From the NCBI RefSeq assembly GCF_026625565.1, contig NZ_CP112998.1, positions 7,228,501 through 7,292,500 of the forward strand: a stretch of DNA of 64,000 nt, given 5' to 3'. The notes below the pieces were generated by a model that had not been told where the DNA came from, ran no database searches, and saw only the letters and a program-made list of their open reading frames with translations. Shown piece by piece: positions 18,113-27,200 of the stretch. A program made the translations under genes and the position numbers. The stretch comes from Dyadobacter pollutisoli. Its GTDB lineage: Bacteria > Bacteroidota > Bacteroidia > Cytophagales > Spirosomataceae. Numbering within the stretch: the first letter of the stretch is position 1; the number at the start of each line of letters is the position of its first letter.

Positions 18113-20131
18113 ATGGATTTTGAACTGACTTCTAATTACCAACCTACGGGCGATCAGCCCGACGCGATCGAGCAACTTGTACAGGGAATAGAGGCTGGCG
18201 AACCAGCTCAGACCTTGCTCGGTGTTACAGGTTCAGGAAAAACATTTACGGTGGCCAATGTTGTGTCCAAAGTAAATAAGCCAACACTGGTACTGAGCCA
18301 TAATAAAACGCTGGCCGCTCAGCTCTACGGCGAATTCAAGCAGTTTTTTCCTAACAATGCCGTCGAGTACTTTATCAGCTACTACGACTACTACCAGCCG
18401 GAAGCATTCATTTCCAGCACCAATACTTACATTGAAAAAGACCTGATGATTAACCAGGAAATAGAGAAGCTGCGGCTGCATACTGTTTCGTCGCTGATGA
18501 GTGGCCGCCGGGATGTGGTTGTGGTGGCGTCAGTGTCGTGCATTTATGGTGCTGGTAACCCCAATGAGTATAAGAAAAGTATCGTCAGTGCCAAGCTGGG
18601 GGACATTGTGAGTCGTAATCAGTTCTTGTTCCGACTAGTGGAAATTCTTTACAGCCGTACCGAGCTGGAATTTAACAGGGGTAATTTCCGTGTAAAAGGC
18701 GATACGGTTGATATATTTCCTGGATACGCCGATTTCGCGTACCGGATCATTTTCTTCGGCGACGAAATTGAAGAAATTCAACGCATTGAACCTGAAAGTG
18801 GTAAGAAAATTTCGAGCGAGCGCGCCATTGCGATCTTCCCGGCGAACTTGTTCGTGACGGGAAGGGACGTTTTAATGCAGTCGATCAAAGAGATACAGGA
18901 CGATCTGGCGATGCAGATCAAATATTTTACAAAGGAGGGAAGGCTGGCAGAGGCAGAGCGGGTGAAGGAGCGTACCGAATTTGATATGGAAATGATGCGG
19001 GAACTGGGTTACTGCTCCGGTATCGAAAACTACTCACGATACTTTGATCGCCGGAATCCGGGACAACGACCATTCTGCCTGCTGGATTATTTTCCTGAGG
19101 ATTTCTTAATGGTAGTGGACGAAAGCCACGTAACCATGCCTCAGATCCGCGCGATGTGGGGAGGCGACCGTTCCAGAAAAGAAGCATTGGTAGAATATGG
19201 TTTCCGGCTACCTTCCGCATTGGATAACCGCCCGCTGACATTTCAGGAATTTGAGGATATGACACCTCAAACGATTTTTGTGAGCGCTACGCCTGCGGAC
19301 TATGAACTGCGTAAATCAGAAGGGGTAGTTGTAGAGCAGATCATCCGGCCTACCGGACTGCTCGATCCGGAAATCGAAGTACGGCCAAGCCTGAACCAGA
19401 TTGATGATCTTTTGGAAGAAATCAACAAGAGAATTGCAATGGGGGACAGGGTGCTCATCACCACTTTGACCAAAAGAATGGCAGAGGAGCTGAGCAAGTA
19501 CCTTGACCGGGTCGGTATCAAATGCCGGTACATCCATTCCGAAGTGAAGACGCTGGACCGCGTGGAGATCCTGCGAGAGCTCCGGCTGGGTGTTTTTGAC
19601 GTTCTGGTGGGTGTAAACTTGCTACGCGAAGGTCTCGATTTACCCGAAGTTTCGCTGGTAGCGATTATGGATGCCGACAAGGAAGGGTTCTTGCGGGATA
19701 CCCGCTCCATGATCCAGACGATTGGCCGCGCAGCGCGTAATGATCGCGGAAAGGTAATTATGTACGCCGATGTGATGACCGGTTCTATGCAGCTGGCTAT
19801 TGACGAAACCAACCGTCGCCGGAGCATTCAGATTGAGTATAATATTGAGAATGGAATTACGCCTAGGACGATTCTGAAATCCAAGGAAGCCATTATGGAG
19901 CAAACTTCCGTGGCCGACTCGAAAGTACGCAAAGTGTACGTCGAGCCTAGTGAAGTCCGCATTGCAGCTGATCCGGTGGTGCAGTACATGGGTAAAACCG
20001 ATCTGCAAAAACTCATTGCCGAAACGCAGCGCAAAATGGAGTCCGCAGCCAGGGACCTCGACTTCCTGGAAGCCGCCCGACTACGCGACGAATTGCTGCA
20101 ATTGAAAGAGCGGGTGAAGGAAAGTTCTTGA
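18113..20131 (+). CDS. uvrB: Excinuclease ABC subunit B
   Basis: A 672-residue DNA-damage recognition helicase of nucleotide excision repair that works with UvrA and UvrC. Walker A GVTGSGKT is at 37-44. The damage-probing beta-hairpin YYDYYQPEAF, VVDESHVTMPQIRAMWGGDR and the C-terminal helicase motifs (VNLLREGLDLPEVSLV, QTIGRAARNDRGK) are all present. A UVR/UvrC-binding helix lies at the C-terminus (MESAARDLDFLEAARLRDEL). The ATG at 18113 is chosen because the longer frame from 18074 starts inside the leader hairpin and adds 13 residues not usual for UvrB. Full length and intact. Confidence 0.97.
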   Translation: MDFELTSNYQPTGDQPDAIEQLVQGIEAGEPAQTLLGVTGSGKTFTVANVVSKVNKPTLVLSHNKTLAAQLYGEFKQFFPNNAVEYFISYYDYYQPEAFISSTNTYIEKDLMINQEIEKLRLHTVSSLMSGRRDVVVVASVSCIYGAGNPNEYKKSIVSAKLGDIVSRNQFLFRLVEILYSRTELEFNRGNFRVKGDTVDIFPGYADFAYRIIFFGDEIEEIQRIEPESGKKISSERAIAIFPANLFVTGRDVLMQSIKEIQDDLAMQIKYFTKEGRLAEAERVKERTEFDMEMMRELGYCSGIENYSRYFDRRNPGQRPFCLLDYFPEDFLMVVDESHVTMPQIRAMWGGDRSRKEALVEYGFRLPSALDNRPLTFQEFEDMTPQTIFVSATPADYELRKSEGVVVEQIIRPTGLLDPEIEVRPSLNQIDDLLEEINKRIAMGDRVLITTLTKRMAEELSKYLDRVGIKCRYIHSEVKTLDRVEILRELRLGVFDVLVGVNLLREGLDLPEVSLVAIMDADKEGFLRDTRSMIQTIGRAARNDRGKVIMYADVMTGSMQLAIDETNRRRSIQIEYNIENGITPRTILKSKEAIMEQTSVADSKVRKVYVEPSEVRIAADPVVQYMGKTDLQKLIAETQRKMESAARDLDFLEAARLRDELLQLKERVKESS

Positions 20132-20133
20132 TG

Positions 20134-20436
20134 CTAAGTCAAGAACTTTTTCGGATTTCGACTGGTGTGAAAGATGGATACGACAAATACAGTGTCGCTG
20201 TCAACCCAGTACGCGATGACGAAGGGAAAGATTTTTAGAGGGGCGAAATGCAGCTCATTGTCATATTTTGCTGCGAATTTGAGTGGATTGTCAGCAATTG
20301 AATCAAGGTATTTTGATACCTCTTTCAGAAATCGGTTACCTAATCCCTTTTGTTTTTCATCATACCAATCGAAGGCTTCAGAAAACTCTATTTCAGCAGG
20401 TTTTAAAAGGCGAACATTATAAAGACCCATGTTCAC
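20134..20436 (-). CDS. RelE/ParE family toxin
   Basis: A 100-residue protein of the ParE/RelE plasmid-stabilisation fold: LLKPAEIEFSEAFDWYDEK, LGNRFLKEVSKYLDSI and IFPFVIAYWVDSDTVFVVSI, ending FHTSRNPKKFL. ParE members poison DNA gyrase and RelE members cut mRNA; the sequence does not decide which applies. It overlaps the upstream antitoxin-like gene by 20 bases, the usual order for such modules. Met3 (20430) is an equally good start. The region is A+T richer than uvrB beside it, consistent with mobile origin. Confidence 0.88.
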   Translation of the reverse strand: MNMGLYNVRLLKPAEIEFSEAFDWYDEKQKGLGNRFLKEVSKYLDSIADNPLKFAAKYDNELHFAPLKIFPFVIAYWVDSDTVFVVSIFHTSRNPKKFLT

Positions 20437-20632
20437 TTTTTATTTCCTCCCAAGAGCGTGATGTTATTTTTCCATCCTGGAAAGCTTGCTTTCTACTAAG
20501 TAACTCTTCCCTGGTTTCATCGGAAACGAAGAATTCATTTTCAAGAGCACGTTTGACTTGTATTTTCTCGATTTCGTCCAACCCCCTGATAACATCTACC
20601 AGCTGATTAATAGAAATATTTAATGAAACCAT
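20417..20632 (-). CDS. Antitoxin-like addiction module protein
   Basis: A 71-residue, largely helical, acidic protein (SINQLVDVIRGLDEIEKIQV, then LLSRKQAFQDGKITSRSWEE). It has the size, position and C-terminal pattern of the short addiction-module components that precede ParE-like toxins in Bacteroidota. Its gene starts the module and overlaps the toxin gene by 20 bases. No DNA-binding motif is clear, so autoregulation is not proven. The call rests partly on the neighbour. Confidence 0.75.
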   Translation of the reverse strand: MVSLNISINQLVDVIRGLDEIEKIQVKRALENEFFVSDETREELLSRKQAFQDGKITSRSWEEIKSEHGSL

Positions 20633-20726
20633 AGTTTTACAAGGATAAAATTAACTACCAAAGTATCTTAAAGTTAGCAAAACAATATTGTTTTTCCGTC
20701 CAAGTAAGCCTTAGTTTTAGCAATGC

Positions 20727-21257
20727 TTACTCTGCAGCTAACAATTCCAGTGCTTCATCCCAGTTATTCACACGGCGGTATTTGTCGATTCCCCGATTGT
20801 GGCCGGCAGTGAAGAGGATGGGTGTTCCCTGACAGAAATCCAGGTTTTTAAGGTGATCATCAATCAGGTAGTCTGTGTTGATGACTCTTTTATCGCCGCA
20901 GAAAACGATATTTTTCCAGTGAATGAATGGAAAATGTTCGGCAAGCCAGTCGTATTTTTCAGACAGTGAGTTTGGAAATTCCATTGCTGCCGAAACGATA
21001 AATACATCAAAGTTCTCCTGTAACTTCAGCAATGCTTCCTGGGCGCCGGGAATCAGCGGAGCGTTACGAAAAAAGCCGGGCTTGTATATCAAACTCCTGG
21101 CTGCCAACGGATCCGGGAAAGCCTGGTCTTCGGGGATACCGTGCATTGCTTCTTTGGTCACTTGTATCCCAAATTCATTATGATACCATGCGATCCAGTT
21201 GGTTTCGATATCGACAATCACATTATCCATGTCGATAGCTATTGATTTTCGGGTCAT
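20727..21257 (-). CDS. 5'(3')-deoxyribonucleotidase (HAD superfamily)
   Basis: A 176-residue HAD hydrolase of the NT5C type that removes phosphate from deoxynucleoside monophosphates. Motif I DMDNV is at residues 9-13 (Asp9 nucleophile, Asp11 acid/base). Motif II lies in FDVFIVSAAMEF and motif III/IV in DKRVINTDYLIDDHLKNL. It is divergent from a DeoR-family regulator, and twin palindromes lie between the two starts, so regulation by that protein is possible. The role is nucleotide pool balance or salvage. Confidence 0.88.
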   Translation of the reverse strand: MTRKSIAIDMDNVIVDIETNWIAWYHNEFGIQVTKEAMHGIPEDQAFPDPLAARSLIYKPGFFRNAPLIPGAQEALLKLQENFDVFIVSAAMEFPNSLSEKYDWLAEHFPFIHWKNIVFCGDKRVINTDYLIDDHLKNLDFCQGTPILFTAGHNRGIDKYRRVNNWDEALELLAAE

Positions 21258-21274
21258 TTTGAATGATGCTTTAA

Positions 21275-21323
21275 TTTGCAGTTATTTGCAACAAATATAG
21301 CTAATATTTGCAATTAAATGCAA
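21275..21323. promoter_or_regulatory. Twin palindromic operators TTGCA-N6-TGCAA
   Basis: Two copies of an inverted repeat, TTGCA-N6-TGCAA, lie at 21276-21291 and 21308-21323. Their centres are 32 bases apart, about three helical turns. They sit between the divergent nucleotidase and DeoR-family genes, just upstream of the DeoR -7 box. They are the likely binding sites of the DeoR protein or another dimeric repressor. Confidence 0.6.
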
Positions 21324-21343
21324 TATTTTGGTTGGCGATTTAA

Positions 21344-21351
21344 TAACTTTG
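21344..21351 (+). promoter_or_regulatory. -7 promoter box of the DeoR-family gene
   Basis: TAACTTTG fits TAnnTTTG and lies 21 bases before the ATG at 21372. The upstream palindromes end 20 bases before it, so a protein bound there would cover the -33 region. Confidence 0.55.
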
Positions 21352-21371
21352 CAGAAAACAAAAAGCGCATT

Positions 21372-22121
21372 ATGTTAAAAGAGGAACGCTTCCAGATCAT
21401 ACTTAAACAATTAGGAATAGATCAAAAGGTGTATCTGGCGGGCCTGAGTACCTTGTTGAATGTGTCTGAGGACACGATTCGGAGGGATATTAAGGAGCTG
21501 GCAGATCAGGGACTGTTAAAATCAGTCAGAGGTGGGGCTGTTCCGCATTCGCCCGGACCGCACCATTTTCGTGACCGGATGCTGTATGATAATGACCAAA
21601 AGCAAATTATTGCAAAAAAGGCGCTTGGCTTTCTGAAAGACGATCAGGTCGTTTTGTTTGACGGTGGTACTTCTGCCATGCTCATTGCGCAAATGTTGCC
21701 GAAAGATCTCCGGCTGACCGTCATTACGAATAGTTTCCCCATCGCCTCATTGCTCGAAGAACATGAGCATGTAGAAGTGCTATTTGCGGGAGGTAGATTA
21801 TTGAAAAACTCCTTTGTGACGATTGGAAGCGATACGGTTCAGTTTTTCAAGAAATTCAGGGCGGATATTTGCCTGTTGGGGATCTGCAGCATTCATACTG
21901 AGTTGGGCGTCACCGGCCCACATTATGAGGAAAGTGAGGTAAAACGGGCAATGATCGGAGCGTCGAAGGAAGTGATTGCGCTTGCTACCACGGAGAAGCT
22001 TGGAACGGCGGAGGCTTACTATGTCTGCCCGACTGACCAGTTGTCTGTGATTATCACTGATCAGCCGGCGGACAACGATGAGTTTAAAATATATAATGAT
22101 TTGGGAATCAGAATGGTTTGA
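21372..22121 (+). CDS. DeoR/GlpR family transcriptional regulator
   Basis: A 249-residue repressor. An N-terminal DeoR winged helix-turn-helix (about 5-58, with LSTLLNVSEDTIRRDIKELA) precedes a DeoR C-terminal sugar-phosphate sensor domain (about 75-230, with VVLFDGGTSAMLIAQML, VITNSFPIASLL and the DKTK-like ATTEKLG region). The usual effector class is a phosphorylated sugar or nucleoside metabolite. I chose the ATG at 21372; the frame extends 18 codons upstream but would start inside an operator palindrome. A weak 7-bp stem overlaps its stop codon. Confidence 0.9.
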   Translation: MLKEERFQIILKQLGIDQKVYLAGLSTLLNVSEDTIRRDIKELADQGLLKSVRGGAVPHSPGPHHFRDRMLYDNDQKQIIAKKALGFLKDDQVVLFDGGTSAMLIAQMLPKDLRLTVITNSFPIASLLEEHEHVEVLFAGGRLLKNSFVTIGSDTVQFFKKFRADICLLGICSIHTELGVTGPHYEESEVKRAMIGASKEVIALATTEKLGTAEAYYVCPTDQLSVIITDQPADNDEFKIYNDLGIRMV

Positions 22122-22135
22122 ATTTTCATTCAAAC

Positions 22136-22294
22136 TTAACCTTTCTTGTCTGGGATCGTTTGTTCGATTTTAAAACAAGAATCATCGATCGATTTGACAT
22201 CCTGATCAATGGCGCTGGCAAAGCCCAGCATATAGGAAACAGCCAGACGCCAGAGCCATTTCCGGATATTTTTTAATACAATATTGAATTTCAT
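22136..22294 (-). CDS. Hypothetical 52-residue protein
   Basis: A short minus-strand frame beginning MKFNIVLKNIRKWLWRLAVS and ending in an acidic tail (SIDDSCFKIEQTIPDKKG). It has a basic-hydrophobic segment (about 10-28) that could be a short membrane or amphipathic helix. It is convergent with the DeoR-family gene, 14 bases away. I do not recognise it and its coding status is uncertain. Confidence 0.35.
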   Translation of the reverse strand: MKFNIVLKNIRKWLWRLAVSYMLGFASAIDQDVKSIDDSCFKIEQTIPDKKG

Positions 22295-22390
22295 CTTCCA
22301 TTTGGGATTGAAGAATAGGGCGGATTGAATGCATAGAATTATGCTCCGTCGTGATTGAACAGCAAAGTGGGTGAGCCTGACTAAATTAAA

Positions 22391-22792
22391 TCAGGAATGG
22401 AAGATGAGTGGCTCCTCGGTGGTGAATGTTCTGTACAGAAGGTGCTGGATCATACCGGTTCTTATCGTAACCAGTTTAACCGAAAATGAAAGGGTATTTT
22501 GAACTACAAGATCGTCGTGCCTCTTTGAGATAGCCGAAATGCAGGCAAATTGAACATTCCTGGTATGGGCTTTGAATTGAACATTGCGAGCAGGTAGCGC
22601 ACAAAAATTATAGACAGAGCGGTCGCGGGAAGCATGATCAGCATGCTTTTCAGCGATAGGGGCTGCATCCGCTTTCCGGTCATCATAACTGACTTCCTGA
22701 GAAAGAAATATTCCTGACGACAGTATCGCCATAAACAGCCAATGCACTATTGACTGCTTTTTAGATATGTTTCGAAATATTTCCATTGCCAT
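22391..22792 (-). CDS. Hypothetical protein with N-terminal membrane segment
   Basis: A 133-codon frame that I do not recognise. Residues 12-32 (IVHWLFMAILSSGIFLS) form a likely signal anchor or signal peptide. A polar middle with several His residues and a repeated NVQF motif (NVQFKAHTRNVQFA) follows. It lies between the 52-residue frame and an SDR gene on the same strand. A second frame of 60 codons overlaps it. It may be a small envelope protein or not a gene. Confidence 0.4.
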   Translation of the reverse strand: MAMEIFRNISKKQSIVHWLFMAILSSGIFLSQEVSYDDRKADAAPIAEKHADHASRDRSVYNFCALPARNVQFKAHTRNVQFACISAISKRHDDLVVQNTLSFSVKLVTIRTGMIQHLLYRTFTTEEPLIFHS

Positions 22793-22820
22793 AAAGATAA
22801 TACAAATAACTCATAGTGAG

Positions 22821-23600
22821 CTACCTGGGAGCCATTCTGATCGCACCGTCCAGGCGGATCACTTCGCCATTCAGCATTGGATTCTCGACAATGGATTTTG
22901 CAAGCAAAGCATATTCAGAGGGGCGTCCGAGCCGGGAAGGAAAAGGTACCTGCTGACCGAGCGACAAACGCGCTTCTTCGGGAAGCCCTAGCATCAATGG
23001 AGTTTCAAATAACCCCGGAGCAATCGCCATGACGCGGATACCTGATTTGGCCAGGTCGCGGGCGACGGGTAATGTCATGCTCACGATACCGCCTTTGCTA
23101 GCAGCGTAGGCGACTTGTCCCATTTGTCCGTCGTAAGCCGCTACTGAGGCTGTGTTGATGATTACACCGCGCTCACCTTCATCATTCGGCATATTTTTTT
23201 CCATGGCAAATGCGGCCAGCCGCATTACGTTGAATGTTCCAACCAGATTAACACGGATTGTTTTTTCAAAATCTTCGAGAGAATGTGGGCCGTAAATACC
23301 GTCGGTTTTGCCCACGATTTTTCTGGCTGGTGCAATGCCGGCGCAGTTGATAACAATTTGAATGGACTGAAAAGTCAGAATGGCTTCATCGACAGCGCGC
23401 TGAACATCCGGCTCACTTGAAACATCTGTTTTAACGAATTTCAGCCGAACCGGAAATTCGCGTTCCAGCTTTTCCCCGGCAACTTCATTCAAATCGAGTA
23501 CAACAACATTTGCACCTTGTCCTAAAAACAAACGGGCGGTAGCTTCCCCTAATCCGGAAGCACCGCCTGTTATTATTGCTGTGGAGTCTTGTAATTGCAT
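22821..23600 (-). CDS. SDR family 3-hydroxyacyl-CoA dehydrogenase (HSD17B10-like)
   Basis: A 259-residue short-chain dehydrogenase. The NAD-binding motif TGGASGLG is near residues 11-18, VINCAGIAPA is the NNAG-type motif, and the catalytic Ser (INTASVAAYDG) and YAASK lie in their usual places. The segment after NCAGIAPARK and the end NGEVIRLDGAIRMAPR match the type II 3-hydroxyacyl-CoA dehydrogenase / 2-methyl-3-hydroxybutyryl-CoA dehydrogenase group. Its expected role is beta-oxidation or isoleucine breakdown. Substrate preference is inferred from family resemblance only. Confidence 0.88.
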   Translation of the reverse strand: MQLQDSTAIITGGASGLGEATARLFLGQGANVVVLDLNEVAGEKLEREFPVRLKFVKTDVSSEPDVQRAVDEAILTFQSIQIVINCAGIAPARKIVGKTDGIYGPHSLEDFEKTIRVNLVGTFNVMRLAAFAMEKNMPNDEGERGVIINTASVAAYDGQMGQVAYAASKGGIVSMTLPVARDLAKSGIRVMAIAPGLFETPLMLGLPEEARLSLGQQVPFPSRLGRPSEYALLAKSIVENPMLNGEVIRLDGAIRMAPR

Positions 23601-23607
23601 AAGGTTT

Positions 23608-23766
23608 TTATTTCCTCAGCATCTGTTCAGGAATGGGATGCTTTTCAAGAAACTTGCGAGCCCTTTCTGTTTTTTCTAATACAATTTTAGGTACTGGAAG
23701 GTTATCTAGCTTTGGGTCGTAAGTGATGTTGTCGGTTTTCCCTGACTTCTTATCTAAAACTTTCAT
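23608..23766 (-). CDS. 52-residue conserved-looking protein paired with DUF6934
   Basis: A short basic protein (MKVLDKKSGKTDNITYDPKL... ending EKHPIPEQMLRK) encoded 25 bases after the DUF6934 gene on the same strand. It has no membrane segment. Its position as the second gene of a tight pair, and the small size, recall two-gene toxin-antitoxin modules, but no known toxin or antitoxin fold is visible. The ATG at 23766 is the only sensible start. Confidence 0.6.
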   Translation of the reverse strand: MKVLDKKSGKTDNITYDPKLDNLPVPKIVLEKTERARKFLEKHPIPEQMLRK

Positions 23767-23791
23767 TTTTGCGAAGACTGTTTATATAAAG

Positions 23792-24235
23792 TTAAGCCTT
23801 TTTCTCTATTAAAAAACCTTCAAAATTGATATTAGGCTCAAACGGAAACCATTGATCATCTCGAAGGCCACTAATAAGCAAATCAGATTCCACCGGATCA
23901 TAAACTTTTGATATAGAAATTTGATACAATCGGGTTCTAGCCCGTGTGCTCCCTTCGAAATAGACTTTATTGCCAGGGGTTGAATCAAGAAACTTATGAA
24001 TAGCAGATATTACAGTAACCAGGACTTCCGCCATGTCACCGTTGTCTGTTACAGTTAAATCGCTATAACTACCCGTGATTTTATCATAGTCTACCAATGA
24101 TAAATTGTAAATCTCGGCTGTTAAAGGCGTAAAATATAATACTTTAACGAAAACACCCCGCTTTCCTATACTTTGGAACTGAAAGCGGGTGTTGTCGTCG
24201 TTGCTTTGGGTGGGATACGCCTCGTACTGCCCCAT
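23792..24235 (-). CDS. DUF6934 family protein
   Basis: A 147-residue soluble protein of a Bacteroidota-specific family without known function. Visible features are FQFQSIGKRGVFVKVLYFTP, IYNLSLVDYDKITGSYSDLT, an AIHKFLDSTPGNKVYFEGST segment and RTRLYQISISKVYDP, followed by the C-terminal NINFEGFLIEKK. Its start codon overlaps the ileS stop by one base (TAATG), so its translation may be coupled to ileS. The DNA is A+T richer than ileS. A 52-residue gene follows. Confidence 0.75.
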   Translation of the reverse strand: MGQYEAYPTQSNDDNTRFQFQSIGKRGVFVKVLYFTPLTAEIYNLSLVDYDKITGSYSDLTVTDNGDMAEVLVTVISAIHKFLDSTPGNKVYFEGSTRARTRLYQISISKVYDPVESDLLISGLRDDQWFPFEPNINFEGFLIEKKA

Positions 24236-27200
24236 TAAACCACCTCAATCTTAACCTTCAATAAAAACTCATCCATTTCAATCTCCGTAGCCTCACCGTT
24301 TAGGTCGCTTACCAGGCTCAGATCCAGTGCCTGTACCTCCTGGCAGATATAGTCTTTGTTGGCGGTAATAGCATTGGCGAGCAGGCCGTCATTGTTTTGT
24401 AATGTGATCTTAATCTTGTCCGTAACGTCAAAACCGCTGTCTTTACGAAGGTTTTGAACGCGGTTCACGAAGTCACGGGCGATGCCTTCCAGCCTGAGAT
24501 CGTTTGTAATGGTAGTATCCAGTGCGACGGTCAAACCTCCTTCGCTTGCTACCAACCATCCTGGTACGTCTTCGGCAATGATCTCCACATCGCTGACGGA
24601 GATATCTAGTACACCATTCAGGATAATGTTGCCTTTTTGCTCTATTTCTTTGATCTCGGCCTCAGTCATGGCCGAAATTGCTGCCGCTACTTCCTTCATT
24701 TTTGGCCCGAACTTCGGACCCAACGTCTTGAAGTTAGGCTTGATTTTCTTTTTGAGAATACCGCTGTCATCATGAACAAACTCCACCGCTTTCACATTTA
24801 CCTCTGTCAAAATGATGGAAGTTACCTGCTCGATCTGGCGTTTGGTATGATCACTTAAAACCGGGATCAGGATCTTGGATAGCGGCTGACGCACCTTGAT
24901 CTTGTGACCTTTGCGGATCGAATGAACAAGTGAGCTGATCGTCTGCGCCAGTTCCATTGACTCTTCCAGGTCTGCGTCTACTACGCCGCCTTCGATTTTC
25001 GGCCAGTAAGTAAGGTGTACCGAATCGTATTTGAAAGCAGTGTTGTTTCTAACCGAAGCCTCACGGTCGATATCAGTGAGGTTTTTATATAACCATTCAC
25101 CGAAGAAAGGAGCGATTGGCGACATCAGTTGCGCTACTGTAACAAGGCAATGTTGCAAAGTTTCGTATGCAGCCTGTTTGTCTTCCGTCAATCCGGTACC
25201 CTGATCCTGCGAAGGATTCCAGAAGCGGCGGCGGTTCAAACGGATATACCAGTTGGAAAGCTGATCGGTCACAAAATCCTGGACAAGACGACCGGCCTTG
25301 GTAGGATTGTAATCATCAAACTGCTCACCGACTTCCTTGATCAATGTATTCAGTTTTGACAAAATCCAACGATCCAGCTCAGTACGTTTTTCGACCGGGA
25401 CTGAATTGGCCTCATGGAACTCATAGCCGTCCAGATTGGCATACAATGCAAAGAAATTGTAAGTATTAACCAATGTTCCGAAGAACTTCCGCTGCACTTC
25501 ACCGATTCCTTCAATGTTGAATTTCAGGTTGTCCCAAGGCTCAGCATTGGTGATCATGTACCACCTTGTAGCGTCGGGGCCGTATTGCGCAAGTGTCGAG
25601 AAAGGATCGACTGCATTGCCAAGGCGTTTGGACATTTTGTTTCCATTTTTGTCCAAAACCAAACCGGTTGACACTACATTTTTAAATGCAACCGAATCAA
25701 ACAACATTCCCGCAATCGCATGCAGTGTGAAGAACCAGCCGCGTGTCTGATCTACGCCTTCTGAAATAAAATCGGCAGGGTAGCTTTGATCAAATATTTC
25801 CTGATTTTCAAATGGGTAGTGCCATTGAGCATACGGCATTGCTCCTGAGTCAAACCAAACGTCTATCAGGTCCGGCTCACGGTGCATCACATGGCCTTTT
25901 TTCGAAACCAGCACAATGTTATCCACATAAGGACGGTGCAGATCGTAATCTCCGTGTTCCAGTTTTAGCAGGTAATCGGAGTTAAGTCTAGCCTGATCCC
26001 TCGTTAAATGTCCCGAAATGATCGCCTCTTCCAAAAGATCTTTCAATTCTTCGATTGACCCCACGCAAATTTCATCACCATAATCGTTGCGCCAGATCGG
26101 CAGCGGCGTACCCCAGTAACGTGAGCGCGACAGGTTCCAATCCACCAGATTTTCCAGCCAGTTTCCAAAACGTCCGGTTCCCGTGCTTTCCGGTTTCCAG
26201 TTGATCGTTTTGTTCAATTCCACCAGCCTGTCTTTCATAGCCGTGGTTTTGATAAACCAGCTATCCATCGGATAATAAAGAACCGGTTTGTCGGTACGCC
26301 AGCAATGTGGGTAAGGGTGTTCGTATTTTTCTACTTTAAATGCTTTACCCTCTTCTTTCAGTTTGATAGCGATCAAAACATCGGTCGCGCGGAATTCGGG
26401 GTCATTTTGCTCCTCGTCCGAATAGTATTCAGGCTTCACAAAACGGCCGGCATAGTCGGTAATTTCTTTAACAAAACGGCCTCTGCGATCAACAATAGGA
26501 ACTTCTTTCCCCGTTTCATCTTTTACCATGATCGCGGGGATTCCATTGGCTTGCGCCACCCGGAAATCGTCCGCACCAAAAGTAGGGGAAGTATGTACTA
26601 CGCCAGTACCGTCTTCGGTAGTAACAAAATCGCCGATGATCACGCGGAACGCAGGTGCCTCAGGCTGAACATAAGGCATGAGCTGTTCATATTCAATGCC
26701 TTCCAGATCCTTGCCTTTGAATTCGCTCAGGATTGACCAGGGCAATAGTTTTTTATCACTGGCCGCAAAGCCGTCAAAATCACCATCCTGACCTTTTTCT
26801 GAAAAATATTTGCCTATAAGGTCCTTCGCCAGAACAACAGCTACCGGCTCGTAAGTGTAAGGATTAAACGTTTTTACCAGTACATAACTTATGTTCGCAC
26901 CCACAGTCAGCGCCGAGTTTGCAGGCAATGTCCAGGGAGTTGTGGTCCAGGCGAGAATGCGGATATCAAGACTTGGTAAGTCTTCAAAAATTTGCCAAGT
27001 CTCCGCGTCTTTCACCTTGAACATCGCTACTATTGTCGTGTCCTTTACATCCTTATACGTTCCCGGCATGTTCAGCTCATGAGACGAAAGGCCGGTTCCC
27101 GCAGCGGGAGAATAAGGCTGGATCGTGTAGCCTTTATAGAGCAAATCTTTGTCATACAGCTTTTTGAGCAGGTTCCAAAGACTTTCAATGTACTCGCTTT

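Noticed and set aside
19300..19827. A 175-codon minus-strand frame opposite uvrB
   Set aside because: Ser/Arg-rich low-complexity translation typical of an antisense frame; uvrB on the other strand is unambiguous.
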